A stretch of 8,624 nucleotides of DNA from Fen-1258 sp027348115 (GTDB lineage: Bacteria > Bacteroidota > Ignavibacteria > Ignavibacteriales > Melioribacteraceae). Both the position numbers and the translations under genes were made by a program. Of the stretch, positions 1 through 6,524 are shown piece after piece (positions within the stretch are counted from its first letter, which is position 1; the number at the start of each line of letters is the position of its first letter). The DNA is taken from assembly GCA_027348115.1 (NCBI GenBank), contig DAIEQA010000086.1:1-8624 (forward strand), in the 5' to 3' direction. Under the pieces are notes generated by a model. That model saw only the letters and a list, made by a program, of their open reading frames with translations, did no database searches and was not told the DNA's origin.

Positions 1-961
1 ATTCAAGATGAACTCCGTGTAAACCTAATTGGATTAAAGTGTTCTCACCTTCCCTCTGCACTTCTTCATTAAGTTCCTGTTCGACTTTAGCGACAATCTC
101 TTCAATTCTTGCCGGGTGAATTCTTCCGTCGGCGATTAATCTTTCCAGCGAGATTCTTGCAACCTCTCTTCTAAACTGGTCGAATGCCGAAAGGATAACA
201 GCTTCCGGGGTATCGTCAACAATTACATCAACACCGGTAGCCGCTTCAAAAGCGCGGATGTTCCTTCCTTCACGTCCAATAATTCTTCCCTTCATCTCAT
301 CGTTTTGAATTTGAACAACCGAAACGGTTGATTCGACCGAATGATCTACTGCCGTGCGTTGAATAGCTTGAACAACTATTTTCTGCGCCTCTTTTTTAGC
401 TTCAATCTTTGCCTGATCTCTAATTTCCTTAATTGATTGCGAAGCATCGGTTTTGGCTTTGTTGATCATATTTTCCATCAACATTTTTTTTGCCTCGTCT
501 GATGTTAAGCCGGCAGTTTTTTCAAGACGGACGTTTTGTTCTACTATAAGGCGATCAAGTTCGGAGTGTTTGCGTTCAAGGTCATCTTTTTGAGACGAAA
601 GGAATTTTTCGGATTCTTTTACAGCTTTTTCCTTCTGCACAATCATCTCGAATTTCTTTTCGAGATTTTCTTCTCTCGATTCTAATTGCTTTTCGTGGTT
701 GGCAAGTTTTTGTCTTTTCTGGTTTACATCGTTATCAAATTCCTGTTTTTTCTTCAGCCATTCGTCTTTAACTTCAAGCAGTTTTTCTCTTTTAATATGT
801 TTCGATTCTTTTTCAGCTTCTTCAATTATTTTTTTTGCTTGATCTTTAGCATTTACAATACTGTTCTTACCTATTTTGGAATTTATAAACCAACCAAGTA
901 AGAAGAAAATTACACCGGCCGCAACCACAGCAATCAATACAATAATCAATTCCAACTGCAT
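1..961 (-). CDS. rny: Ribonuclease Y, N-terminal 320 residues (3' end outside window)
   Basis: Endoribonuclease that starts decay of many mRNAs while anchored to the cytoplasmic membrane. The reading frame begins at ATG 961-959 and stays open to the left edge, so the C-terminal HD catalytic domain is cut off; about 320 of the roughly 520 residues usual for the family are present. Residues 4-26 form one hydrophobic membrane segment (LIIVLIAVVAAGVIFFLLGW). Residues about 35-200 are a long charged Lys/Glu-rich coiled coil. A KH RNA-binding domain follows, with its GxxG-type signature GRIIGREGRN at residues 225-234. The start is supported by a strong Shine-Dalgarno GGAGGA three bases upstream of the ATG. 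No ORF overlaps it, and the 6S-like RNA lies just upstream. The order membrane helix, coiled coil, KH is diagnostic of RNase Y. The only uncertainty is the unseen 3' part. Confidence 0.96.
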   Translation of the reverse strand, partial: MQLELIIVLIAVVAAGVIFFLLGWFINSKIGKNSIVNAKDQAKKIIEEAEKESKHIKREKLLEVKDEWLKKKQEFDNDVNQKRQKLANHEKQLESREENLEKKFEMIVQKEKAVKESEKFLSSQKDDLERKHSELDRLIVEQNVRLEKTAGLTSDEAKKMLMENMINKAKTDASQSIKEIRDQAKIEAKKEAQKIVVQAIQRTAVDHSVESTVSVVQIQNDEMKGRIIGREGRNIRAFEAATGVDVIVDDTPEAVILSAFDQFRREVARISLERLIADGRIHPARIEEIVAKVEQELNEEVQREGENTLIQLGLHGVHLE

Positions 962-964
962 TTT

Positions 965-970
965 TCCTCC
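965..970 (-). promoter_or_regulatory. Ribosome binding site of rny
   Basis: Read on the minus strand the sequence is GGAGGA, followed by AAA and the ATG at 961-959. It is one of the best Shine-Dalgarno matches in the window. It fixes the rny start and shows that rny is translated independently of zapA, about 250 nt upstream. Confidence 0.8.
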
Positions 971-1010
971 GTTATAAGAATATATGTTAACCGCAGCTGC
1001 CGATTTTGAT

Positions 1011-1190
1011 ATAATAAAAGAACCCTTACTATGTATGAGCGGGAAACCGCCCGACGCTTTTTACTTCCACTGCCCCGCCTTTGACGGGGTCCCGACAAAC
1101 CTATCTTTCGATAGGCAAGATCTGGTGAGGCCTGTAATACACGCCGTGAGTCGATAACCCTATAGTTATGTTATTAGTTCTTTTGTATAT
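1011..1190 (-). ncRNA. ssrS: Candidate 6S RNA between zapA and rny
   Basis: A 250-nt non-coding gap between zapA and rny folds into a 6S-like rod when read on the minus strand. An 8-bp closing stem pairs AAAAGAAC (1184-1177) with GTTCTTTT (1023-1016). Just inside it, ACTAT (1166-1162) pairs with ATAGT (1032-1028). A large open region follows, with a small hairpin on its 3' side (GCGG 1050-1047 with CCGC 1042-1039), as 6S RNAs often have in the central bubble. The distal part carries two firm hairpins: CCTATC-GAAA-GATAGG (1115-1100) and CCCCGTC-AAA-GGCGGGG (1089-1073). The span of about 180 nt matches 6S RNA (184 nt in E. coli), and 6S genes often sit next to zapA. 6S RNA binds the housekeeping RNA polymerase holoenzyme by mimicking an open promoter. 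The G-U pair 1084-1078 and the GAAA loop favour the minus strand. The identity is inferred from fold and position; the exact ends are uncertain. Confidence 0.65.
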
Positions 1191-1211
1191 GCTAACCGGC
1201 AGTGCGGAAAA

Positions 1212-1511
1212 TTAGGATGGAGTCGACATAAATTTAGAATCGTTCATGAGAAGCTTTATCTTTTTGATTTTATCTGTGGCTTGGATACTGAATTCCCTGA
1301 ATTTATTTTTTTCAACGAATAGATCGTAGGCTATGTTTAACGCTGCAATTATAGCTATTGTGTCTTTAGGTTGATCCGGCAATTCATCCTTTGTTTCTTC
1401 CATCATAGAATTTACATACTCTGCTAACTCAGCGGCAATATCCTGATTTTCGACCAGCAATGAATATTCTTTATCAAAAATTTTTACTTTAAGCTTCTTT
1501 TTATCGTTCAT
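1212..1511 (-). CDS. zapA: Cell division protein ZapA
   Basis: Small cytoplasmic protein that binds FtsZ and cross-links its filaments to stabilise the Z-ring. The 99-residue product from ATG 1511-1509 has the ZapA layout: a short N-terminal beta region with KVKIFDKEYSLLVE, a helical region with AELAEYVNSMMEE, the conserved segment DTIAIIAALNIAYDLF, then a C-terminal helix that would form the dimer coiled coil. The frame can be extended seven codons to a TTG at 1532-1530. I prefer the ATG because no Shine-Dalgarno precedes the TTG, while a weak GAGTGGA lies before the ATG, and because ZapA proteins usually have only about ten residues before the IF-[GD]-K/R motif. It follows the coiled-coil gene by 29 nt (8 nt if TTG is used), consistent with one operon. 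The 6S-like RNA begins about 20 nt after its stop codon. Confidence 0.88.
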   Translation of the reverse strand: MNDKKKLKVKIFDKEYSLLVENQDIAAELAEYVNSMMEETKDELPDQPKDTIAIIAALNIAYDLFVEKNKFREFSIQATDKIKKIKLLMNDSKFMSTPS

Positions 1512-1540
1512 ATTTATGTTAATTCCACTCAATTATTAAT

Positions 1541-1855
1541 TTAAGAACGCAAATGATAGTCAATCTTGGCTATCAGGTCGTTAATCTTGTTCTTAAGAGC
1601 TTCTTTCTCCTCCAGGTTTAAATTTCCGTTGCCAAAAAAATTTTCTTCATGAAATAATGATTTGCTTACTTTTGACTCGATCTCAGTAATTTTTTTCTTA
1701 AGATTTTCGTTTTCTCTTTCTAAAAGTGTAATTCTATTACTCAGGGCTTGATTTGCATCGAGCAATTCGCTTCCCTTTTGAATAAAATAATAAATCTGTT
1801 TCTCAAGAGCATTAAGCTCGTCAAGAAAAATATCGTATTTAGATGATTCCGCCAA
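1541..1855 (-). CDS. Small coiled-coil protein, possible ZapB-like division factor
   Basis: Encodes 104 residues, predicted cytoplasmic, with no signal peptide or membrane segment. Residues about 5-75 are heptad-rich helix (LDELNALEKQIYYFIQKGSE, then ITLLERENENLKKKI). A short Gly/Asn-containing break (FFGNGN, about 73-78) follows, then a second short helix to the end. The start is TTG 1855-1853, directly after the pheT stop (TGA 1858-1856). It is supported by AAGAGG seven bases upstream, and the frame has no ATG or other good start. I do not recognise a named family from the sequence. Its place directly before zapA, its size and its coiled-coil character suggest a ZapA partner similar in role to ZapB of gammaproteobacteria; that role is inference only. 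Translation is probably coupled to pheT. A generic structural coiled-coil protein is the alternative. Confidence 0.8.
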   Translation of the reverse strand: MAESSKYDIFLDELNALEKQIYYFIQKGSELLDANQALSNRITLLERENENLKKKITEIESKVSKSLFHEENFFGNGNLNLEEKEALKNKINDLIAKIDYHLRS

Positions 1856-4261
1856 TCAACTGCCTCTTAATTGAGCATTTAATTTTTGTTCAACCGATTT
1901 AATTGCATTACGAAAATCTTTATCTACTTCTTCTTCGGTCAAAGTTCTGTCCGAATGATAATACTCTAATTGAAAAGCAAGGCTCTTTTTTTCTTTACCT
2001 AAGCTTTCACTTTGAAAGATATCAAATAACTTTATATTATGCAACAAGTTAGAACTAGCATGCTTTATTGTATTAATAACGACCTCGGAATTTATATCGT
2101 TATTTAGTATAAATGCAAAATCTCTATATACCTTCGGAAACTTGAGGGGCTCAGCGAATACCTTCTTAGGCAGTTCAATACTCTTTAAATACTCAACATC
2201 ACATACAAAACAATATACCTCCACATCGATGTCGAACAAAGCGCAAATTTCCTTTTTGATTCTGCCGCCTTCGCCAATCTTTGCACCGTTCATCTTCATA
2301 TCGAAAATACGTTCGTAAATAGCGGATTCTTCATCTGCAAAATTTATATTGAACGATACGCCGGTCAATAGTTTACCTAAGAATGATTCGACTGTTCCAA
2401 TCAAATCATATACGTCAAATTTTCTGTCCTTTTCAAACCACTCATCTCGGATTGCATTTCCGGTTAACGTAACTAAGACATGTTCTTTTTCCGCAAAGTC
2501 ATCAAAGCTTTTGATTTTTTGATCCGTTTTTAATTCGAATACTTTGCCAATCTCAAAAAGCTGTAAATCCTTTTCGTTCACTTTAATGTTTCTAGAAATT
2601 GTAGTGAGCATTCCCGGCAACAACGAAGTACGAAGATGAGACATTTCGCTGCTCTGGGGATTAAGCATCTTAATCGGATTACCGAATTTCTTTGCCGTCT
2701 CTTCCCCAAGCAACGAATTCGTGATGATTTCATAGAAGCCCAGGGCGTTTAACGTTTCTCTAATTTTCCCGCTGAATGCCGAATGATCTACCTTTTTCTC
2801 GAGTGTGACGAAAATTTTATTTACTTCCGGAATTTTATTGTAGCCGTATATACGTGCTACTTCTTCAATCAAATCAATTTCTCTTTCGATATCATGGCGG
2901 TAAGTTGGAACCTCAACGGTTATTTCGTCCATAGATTTCGATTTTATTCCAAACCCGAGGCGCAATAAAATTCTTTCAACTTCTTCAGGTTCCACATGGT
3001 AGCCAAGAATTTTACCAACTCTGGCAAATCTTATAGAGGCAACCTTCATTGCGATTGTTTTGGGATAAACATCAATTTCGCCGGAAGCAATTTCTCCGCC
3101 CGCTGTTTCAAAAATTAATTGCGCCGCTCTTTGAGCCGCCCAAACGGTAATATTCGGATCGCTGCCGCGCTCAAAACGGTATGATGCGTCTGTAGATAAG
3201 CTTAAATGCTTAGCTGTTTTTCTGACCGAAGAAGGATTGAAGAAAGCGCTCTCGATCAAAATATTTTTCGTGGATGAAGTCACTTCGGAATTTTCTCCGC
3301 CCATAACTCCCGCCACCGCCACCGGTTTAGCACTGTCGCATATCATCAAATCTTTTGGCTCCAGCGTTCTCTCTTTTGAATCTAAAGTCGTAAATTTTTT
3401 ATCGTTACCTGCCTGTCTTACTATTATTTTTTTGCCTCCCAAATTATCAAGATCGAAAGCATGCAGAGGTTGCCCGACTTCGTAAAGTACAAAATTGGTT
3501 ACATCAACAACGTTGCTAATCGGTCTTAGGCCAATACTTTTCAATCTTCTCTTAAGCCATTCCGGTGATTCTTTAATCTCAACACTGGTTACAACTTTAC
3601 CAACATATCTTGGGCAATTTTCGGCATCAAGAATTTCAATGGAGGCGAATTCTTCCGATTTCTTTTTCGATTCTGCTATTTTAATTTCGGGAAGTTTTAA
3701 TTCACGATTGAAAATTGCTGCCAGGTCTCTTGCAATGCCGATGTGGCTTAATGCGTCCGCACGGTTCGGAGTAATAGCAATCTCAAGAATGACATCATTC
3801 ATTTCAAGAGCTTCGGCAACTGGCACTCCTTCTTTCAAGGATTCATCCAGTACCATTATTCCACTATGATCATCGCTTAAACCAAGTTCTCTTTCCGAGC
3901 ATAACATACCAAACGAAACTTCTCCCCTAATCTTGGCCTTCTCCAATTTCATTCCACCGTTGGGAATAACTGCGCCTACTTTTGCAAATACAACTTTCTG
4001 CCCTGTTGCAACATTAGGTGCGCCGCAGACGACGCTAAACTCTTCCTTGCCGTCGCTGACCTTGCATAAAGATAATTTATCGGCGTTCGGATGCTTCTTT
4101 GCTTCATGAACCAAACCAACAACCATATTTTCGAACTTCTTTGATTGATCAACAACCTCTTCAACTTCGAGTCCTGCATAAGTAAGTTTATCAACAATCT
4201 CGTCTACGGAAATTCCGTTAAGATCAATGTAGTCCTTCAACCAATTAAGAGAAATTTTCAC
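1856..4261 (-). CDS. pheT: Phenylalanyl-tRNA synthetase beta subunit
   Basis: Beta subunit of the (alpha-beta)2 enzyme that charges tRNA-Phe in the cytoplasm. At 801 residues it has the full bacterial length. Visible domains are: an EMAP-II/OB-type tRNA-binding domain at about 40-150 (VVGLVHEAKKHPNADKL); the B3/4 editing domain at about 210-385 (VDVTNFVLYEVGQPLHAFD, AGVMGGENSEV, TDASYRFERGSDP); a B5 domain at about 400-475 ending in YRHDIEREIDLIEEVARIYG; a catalytic-like core at about 485-690; and a C-terminal ferredoxin-fold anticodon-binding domain at about 706-799 (FPKVYRDFAF). The start is GTG 4261-4259, with AAGGTGA four bases upstream and the N-terminus MKISLNWLKDYI aligned with family members. 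It lies 41 nt after pheS and ends directly against the coiled-coil gene. All domains are intact and nothing suggests a frameshift. Confidence 0.97.
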   Translation of the reverse strand: MKISLNWLKDYIDLNGISVDEIVDKLTYAGLEVEEVVDQSKKFENMVVGLVHEAKKHPNADKLSLCKVSDGKEEFSVVCGAPNVATGQKVVFAKVGAVIPNGGMKLEKAKIRGEVSFGMLCSERELGLSDDHSGIMVLDESLKEGVPVAEALEMNDVILEIAITPNRADALSHIGIARDLAAIFNRELKLPEIKIAESKKKSEEFASIEILDAENCPRYVGKVVTSVEIKESPEWLKRRLKSIGLRPISNVVDVTNFVLYEVGQPLHAFDLDNLGGKKIIVRQAGNDKKFTTLDSKERTLEPKDLMICDSAKPVAVAGVMGGENSEVTSSTKNILIESAFFNPSSVRKTAKHLSLSTDASYRFERGSDPNITVWAAQRAAQLIFETAGGEIASGEIDVYPKTIAMKVASIRFARVGKILGYHVEPEEVERILLRLGFGIKSKSMDEITVEVPTYRHDIEREIDLIEEVARIYGYNKIPEVNKIFVTLEKKVDHSAFSGKIRETLNALGFYEIITNSLLGEETAKKFGNPIKMLNPQSSEMSHLRTSLLPGMLTTISRNIKVNEKDLQLFEIGKVFELKTDQKIKSFDDFAEKEHVLVTLTGNAIRDEWFEKDRKFDVYDLIGTVESFLGKLLTGVSFNINFADEESAIYERIFDMKMNGAKIGEGGRIKKEICALFDIDVEVYCFVCDVEYLKSIELPKKVFAEPLKFPKVYRDFAFILNNDINSEVVINTIKHASSNLLHNIKLFDIFQSESLGKEKKSLAFQLEYYHSDRTLTEEEVDKDFRNAIKSVEQKLNAQLRGS
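1863..1868 (-). promoter_or_regulatory. Ribosome binding site that decides the TTG start
   Basis: AAGAGG on the minus strand lies inside the last codons of pheT, seven bases before the TTG at 1855-1853. It is the main evidence that this TTG is a true initiation codon and that the coiled-coil gene is translated as ribosomes finish pheT. Confidence 0.6.
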
Positions 4262-4302
4262 TTTATCACCTTTTTACTTTTAAGCACTCAATGAAGCCGC
4301 AA

Positions 4303-5298
4303 TTAAAATTGAGTTAAGAATCGTTTATCGTTATCGAACAAAGTACGAATGTCGTCGATGCCATACTTTCGCATGGCTGTTCTTTCAATCCCCATTCCGA
4401 AAGCATAGCCGGTATATTTTTCCGGATCGATGCCGACGTTTGTAAGTACTTGCGGATCTACCATACCGCATCCAAGAATTTCCAGCCAGCGCCCTTGCTT
4501 ACCCTTTGGCTGCCACCAAACGTCCATTTCCGCGCTCGGCTCGGTGAATGGAAAGAAGCTTGCCCTGAATCTGTACGGAACATCTTGACCGTAAAACTGT
4601 TTTGCAAAAGCAACAAGGGTTCCTTTCAATTCGGCAAACGTAACATCTGTATCAACATACAAACCTTCTACCTGATGGAACAAACAATAACTTTTTGCGC
4701 TTATTGCTTCGTTGCGAAAAACCTTGCCGGGCATTAATGCTCTTATCGGTGGTTTAGAGTTTGTCATAACTCTAACCTGTACCGGCGAGGTATGTGTACG
4801 CAAAAGAAAATCTTCCGTAACGAAAAATGTATCCTGCATATCTCTTGCCGGATGGTCTTCCGGAAAATTAAGCGCGCCGAAATTATTATAGTCCGATTCA
4901 AGTTCCGGTCCCTCATGAACCGAAAAACCAAGCCCTTTAAAAATATCTTTGATCTCGTCGAGAGTTTGGATTAAGATATGTTTGCTGCCAATTTCTCTTT
5001 TGCGGCCGGGTAAAGAAAGATCGATATAATTCTCGGCGCTTTTAGAATCGGCTTCCAGTTTTTCTTTGAGTTCATCAAACTTTGCCTGCGTATGCACTTT
5101 TAGCTGATTAAGCGCTTGCCCAATTTTCGGTTTCTCATCTTTTGAAACATCTTTAAGCGATTCGAACAGTTGCGAGACAAATCCTTTTCGGCTAAGGTAT
5201 TTAATGCGCAGTTCTTCCAGTGAGTTTAGGTCGGTAATTTTCGAAAGGTCTTCATCGAAACTTTTTCGGGTTTCATCAATTCTGTTTAACATTTCCAT
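4303..5298 (-). CDS. pheS: Phenylalanyl-tRNA synthetase alpha subunit
   Basis: Catalytic alpha subunit of phenylalanyl-tRNA synthetase, a class II enzyme that activates phenylalanine with ATP and transfers it to tRNA-Phe. The 331 residues match the family length (327 in E. coli). Residues 1-90 form the N-terminal helical coiled coil that contacts tRNA. The catalytic domain carries motif 1 around 128-159 (HEGPELESDYNNFGALNFP), THTSPVQVR at 168-176, motif 2 at 194-212 (FRNEAISAKSYCLFHQVEG), the Phe-pocket motif FTEPSAE at 251-257 and motif 3 at 299-306 (AFGMGIER). The start is ATG 5298-5296; a second ATG two codons later (5292-5290) is equally possible. The Shine-Dalgarno is weak (GGGA close to the ATG). 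pheT follows after 41 nt. A terminator separates pheS from rplT, so pheST may have a promoter of its own, but I found no convincing one. Confidence 0.97.
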   Translation of the reverse strand: MEMLNRIDETRKSFDEDLSKITDLNSLEELRIKYLSRKGFVSQLFESLKDVSKDEKPKIGQALNQLKVHTQAKFDELKEKLEADSKSAENYIDLSLPGRKREIGSKHILIQTLDEIKDIFKGLGFSVHEGPELESDYNNFGALNFPEDHPARDMQDTFFVTEDFLLRTHTSPVQVRVMTNSKPPIRALMPGKVFRNEAISAKSYCLFHQVEGLYVDTDVTFAELKGTLVAFAKQFYGQDVPYRFRASFFPFTEPSAEMDVWWQPKGKQGRWLEILGCGMVDPQVLTNVGIDPEKYTGYAFGMGIERTAMRKYGIDDIRTLFDNDKRFLTQF

Positions 5299-5308
5299 TA
5301 TCCCGAGA

Positions 5309-5355
5309 ACCTGCCGTGCAGTTTCGATTCAACAAGAAAAATTAAAACAGCAGGC
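5309..5355 (-). promoter_or_regulatory. Possible hairpin in the pheS leader
   Basis: On the minus strand GCCTGCTG (5355-5348) can pair with CGGCAGGT (5316-5309) over eight base pairs, two of them G-U, with an AT-rich loop of about 31 nt. The 3' arm ends ten bases before the pheS ATG, so the fold could affect ribosome access. It has no T-run after it and shows no T-box or known aminoacyl-tRNA-sensing motif. The loop is long, so it may be a chance pairing. Confidence 0.25.
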
Positions 5356-5365
5356 AAGTAAGTTT

Positions 5366-5410
5366 AAAAAAATTCCCTCCCGTAACTCTCAAATAAAAAT
5401 TACGAGAGGG
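5366..5410 (-). terminator. Intrinsic terminator after rplT
   Basis: Read on the minus strand, CCCTCTCGTAA (5410-5400) pairs with TTACGGGAGGG (5385-5375) over eleven base pairs, one of them G-U. The loop is 14 nt, rich in T and A. Two bases after the stem come seven consecutive T (5372-5366). The structure starts six bases after the rplT stop codon. It should end or reduce transcription from thrS-infC-rpmI-rplT before pheS. Confidence 0.85.
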
Positions 5411-5416
5411 ATATAA

Positions 5417-5764
5417 TTAGTTGATTGCAAATTTAACTACTTCAGAAAACGACTGCGGATTTTCAACCGCGAGACTAGCTAATAGTTTTCTGTTAATAGT
5501 AACACCTTTGGTTTCAAGAGCGTGCATAAGACGTGAATAGGTTGTACCGTTTTGTCTTGCTGCAGCATTTATTCTTACAATCCAGAGTGAACGGTATTCT
5601 CTCTTTTTAAGTTTGCGGTCGCGGTAAGCGTGCTGCAAACCTTTTTCTACGTGATGCTTTGCAACTGTGAGGACTTTACTTCGGGCGCCCCAGTAGCCCT
5701 TCGCCATATTGAGTAGTTTTTTGCGTCTTCTTTTAGACGCGCTGTGATTTACTGATCTTGGCAT
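5417..5764 (-). CDS. rplT: 50S ribosomal protein L20
   Basis: Large-subunit ribosomal protein that binds 23S rRNA early in assembly. It is 115 residues, the usual length. It shows the typical L20 features: a basic N-terminal extension (KRRRKKLLNMAKGYWGARS), the conserved HAYRDRKLKKREYRSLWIVR at about 45-64, the segment INAAARQNGTTYSRLMHAL, and the C-terminal RKLLASLAV. The start is ATG 5764-5762. An AAGGAG Shine-Dalgarno lies about eleven bases upstream and overlaps the rpmI stop codon (TAAGGAG), so its translation is probably coupled to rpmI. In other bacteria L20 represses translation of its own operon; I did not identify its binding structure here. A strong terminator follows immediately. 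Confidence 0.97.
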   Translation of the reverse strand: MPRSVNHSASKRRRKKLLNMAKGYWGARSKVLTVAKHHVEKGLQHAYRDRKLKKREYRSLWIVRINAAARQNGTTYSRLMHALETKGVTINRKLLASLAVENPQSFSEVVKFAIN

Positions 5765-5779
5765 GGCTTTACTTTCTCC

Positions 5780-5971
5780 TTATTGAATCAAGCGGTTAAT
5801 TCTCTTCTCCTCCGACTTGGCAACGAGAGTGGATTTTCTCAGGTTGCGTTTTCTCTTAGTCGATTTCGAAGTTAAAATATGCGATTTGAACGCTTTGTTT
5901 CTTTTGATTTTTCCGGAACCGGTTTTCCTAAATGTCTTTGCGGCTCCGCGGTTACTTTTCATCTTTGGCAT
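5780..5971 (-). CDS. rpmI: 50S ribosomal protein L35
   Basis: Small, highly basic large-subunit ribosomal protein of 63 residues; the family is usually about 64-66. The N-terminus PKMKSNRGAAKTFRKTGSGK and the central KRNKAFKSHILTSKSTKRKR are the standard L35 pattern. The start is ATG 5971-5969 with AGGTGA five bases upstream. It begins 11 nt after the infC stop and ends 15 nt before rplT, the conserved infC-rpmI-rplT order. Confidence 0.96.
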   Translation of the reverse strand: MPKMKSNRGAAKTFRKTGSGKIKRNKAFKSHILTSKSTKRKRNLRKSTLVAKSEEKRINRLIQ

Positions 5972-5982
5972 TTGTCACCTGT

Positions 5983-6510
5983 CTATTTTTTCTTTTTGCC
6001 TTTTTGCGGTGCTAAAATTGTATGCATTGCTCTACCTTCAAATTTCGGCTCTTGTTCAACTTTGGCAATGTCTTCGAGCCGTTCAATAAATCTTTTCAAC
6101 AATGCTTCGCCGAGTTCGGTATAAGCAAGTTCCCGGCCTTTAAATATTACCGATACTTTTACTTTATCTCCATCTTCAATAAAATTTGCTGCGTGTCTTG
6201 CTTTAAAATCAAAGTCATGAGTATCTGTGTTAGGATGCAATCTAATTTCTTTGAGTACGCTAACCTGCTGTTTCTTCTTCTGAATTTTTTCTCTTTTCTG
6301 TTGCTCGTATGTAAACTTTCCGTAATCAATTACTTTGCAAACCGGCGGAGTAGCCTGAGGAGCGATTTCAACCAAATCCATTTGAGCTTCTTCCGCTTTC
6401 TTTAATGCGTCTTTGATTGATACAACACCAAGCTGTTCACCGTCTGGTCCAATGAGTCTAACTTCGGGAATTCTTATTTCCTGATTGACTCTGAATTTTA
6501 CTTGAGTGAT
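5983..6510 (-). CDS. infC: Translation initiation factor IF3, starting at ATC
   Basis: IF3 binds the 30S subunit, keeps it from joining 50S too early and checks the start codon and initiator tRNA. The 175-residue product has the N-domain (FRVNQEIRIPEVRLIGPDGE at 6-25), the linker motif CKVIDYGKF at 58-66, a Lys-rich linker helix and the C-domain (KEIRLHPNTDTHDFDFK, then KVKVSVIFKGRE), ending in a Lys-rich tail. The first in-frame ATG (6381-6379) is residue 44 and would delete half of the N-domain. Between it and the in-frame thrS stop codon (6525-6523) there is no ATG, GTG or TTG. ATC at 6510-6508 lies six bases after AGAGAGG and gives the normal N-terminus. infC in E. coli starts with AUU and uses this for autoregulation through IF3 start-codon discrimination, so the same control is likely. 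thrS ends 12 nt upstream. Confidence 0.95.
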   Translation of the reverse strand: MTQVKFRVNQEIRIPEVRLIGPDGEQLGVVSIKDALKKAEEAQMDLVEIAPQATPPVCKVIDYGKFTYEQQKREKIQKKKQQVSVLKEIRLHPNTDTHDFDFKARHAANFIEDGDKVKVSVIFKGRELAYTELGEALLKRFIERLEDIAKVEQEPKFEGRAMHTILAPQKGKKKK

Positions 6511-6516
6511 ATAATA

Positions 6517-6524
6517 CCTCTCTT
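6517..6524 (-). promoter_or_regulatory. Ribosome binding site for the ATC start of infC
   Basis: AAGAGAGG on the minus strand overlaps the thrS stop codon and lies six bases before ATC 6510-6508. The spacing is ideal for that codon, which is the chief support for the non-standard start. The overlap with the thrS stop also suggests translational coupling of thrS and infC. Confidence 0.7.

Noticed and set aside
686..901. Plus-strand frame encoding a very Phe-rich, membrane-like 71-residue peptide
   Set aside because: Mirror image of the Lys/Glu-rich coiled coil of RNase Y; no ribosome binding site and no conserved pattern.
3495..3869. Plus-strand open frame of 124 codons opposite pheT, with others at 3237-3485 and 2783-2968
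   Set aside because: They lie wholly antisense to a full-length, intact pheT with all its domains, have no family resemblance or ribosome binding site, and are explained as mirror frames of the real gene.
3976..4197. Minus-strand frame of 73 codons inside pheT
   Set aside because: A shifted frame within the conserved tRNA-binding domain of pheT. The pheT frame is unbroken, so this is not a frameshift remnant.
5299..5365. T-box riboswitch or Phe leader peptide before pheS
   Set aside because: The region has no T-box core sequence, no specifier-loop arrangement and no short ORF rich in Phe codons.
6022..6405. Plus-strand open frame of 127 codons opposite infC, and overlapping ones at 5817-6124
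   Set aside because: Antisense to infC and rpmI. The Phe/Leu-rich composition is what Lys/Glu-rich genes give on the opposite strand, so they are not real hydrophobic proteins.
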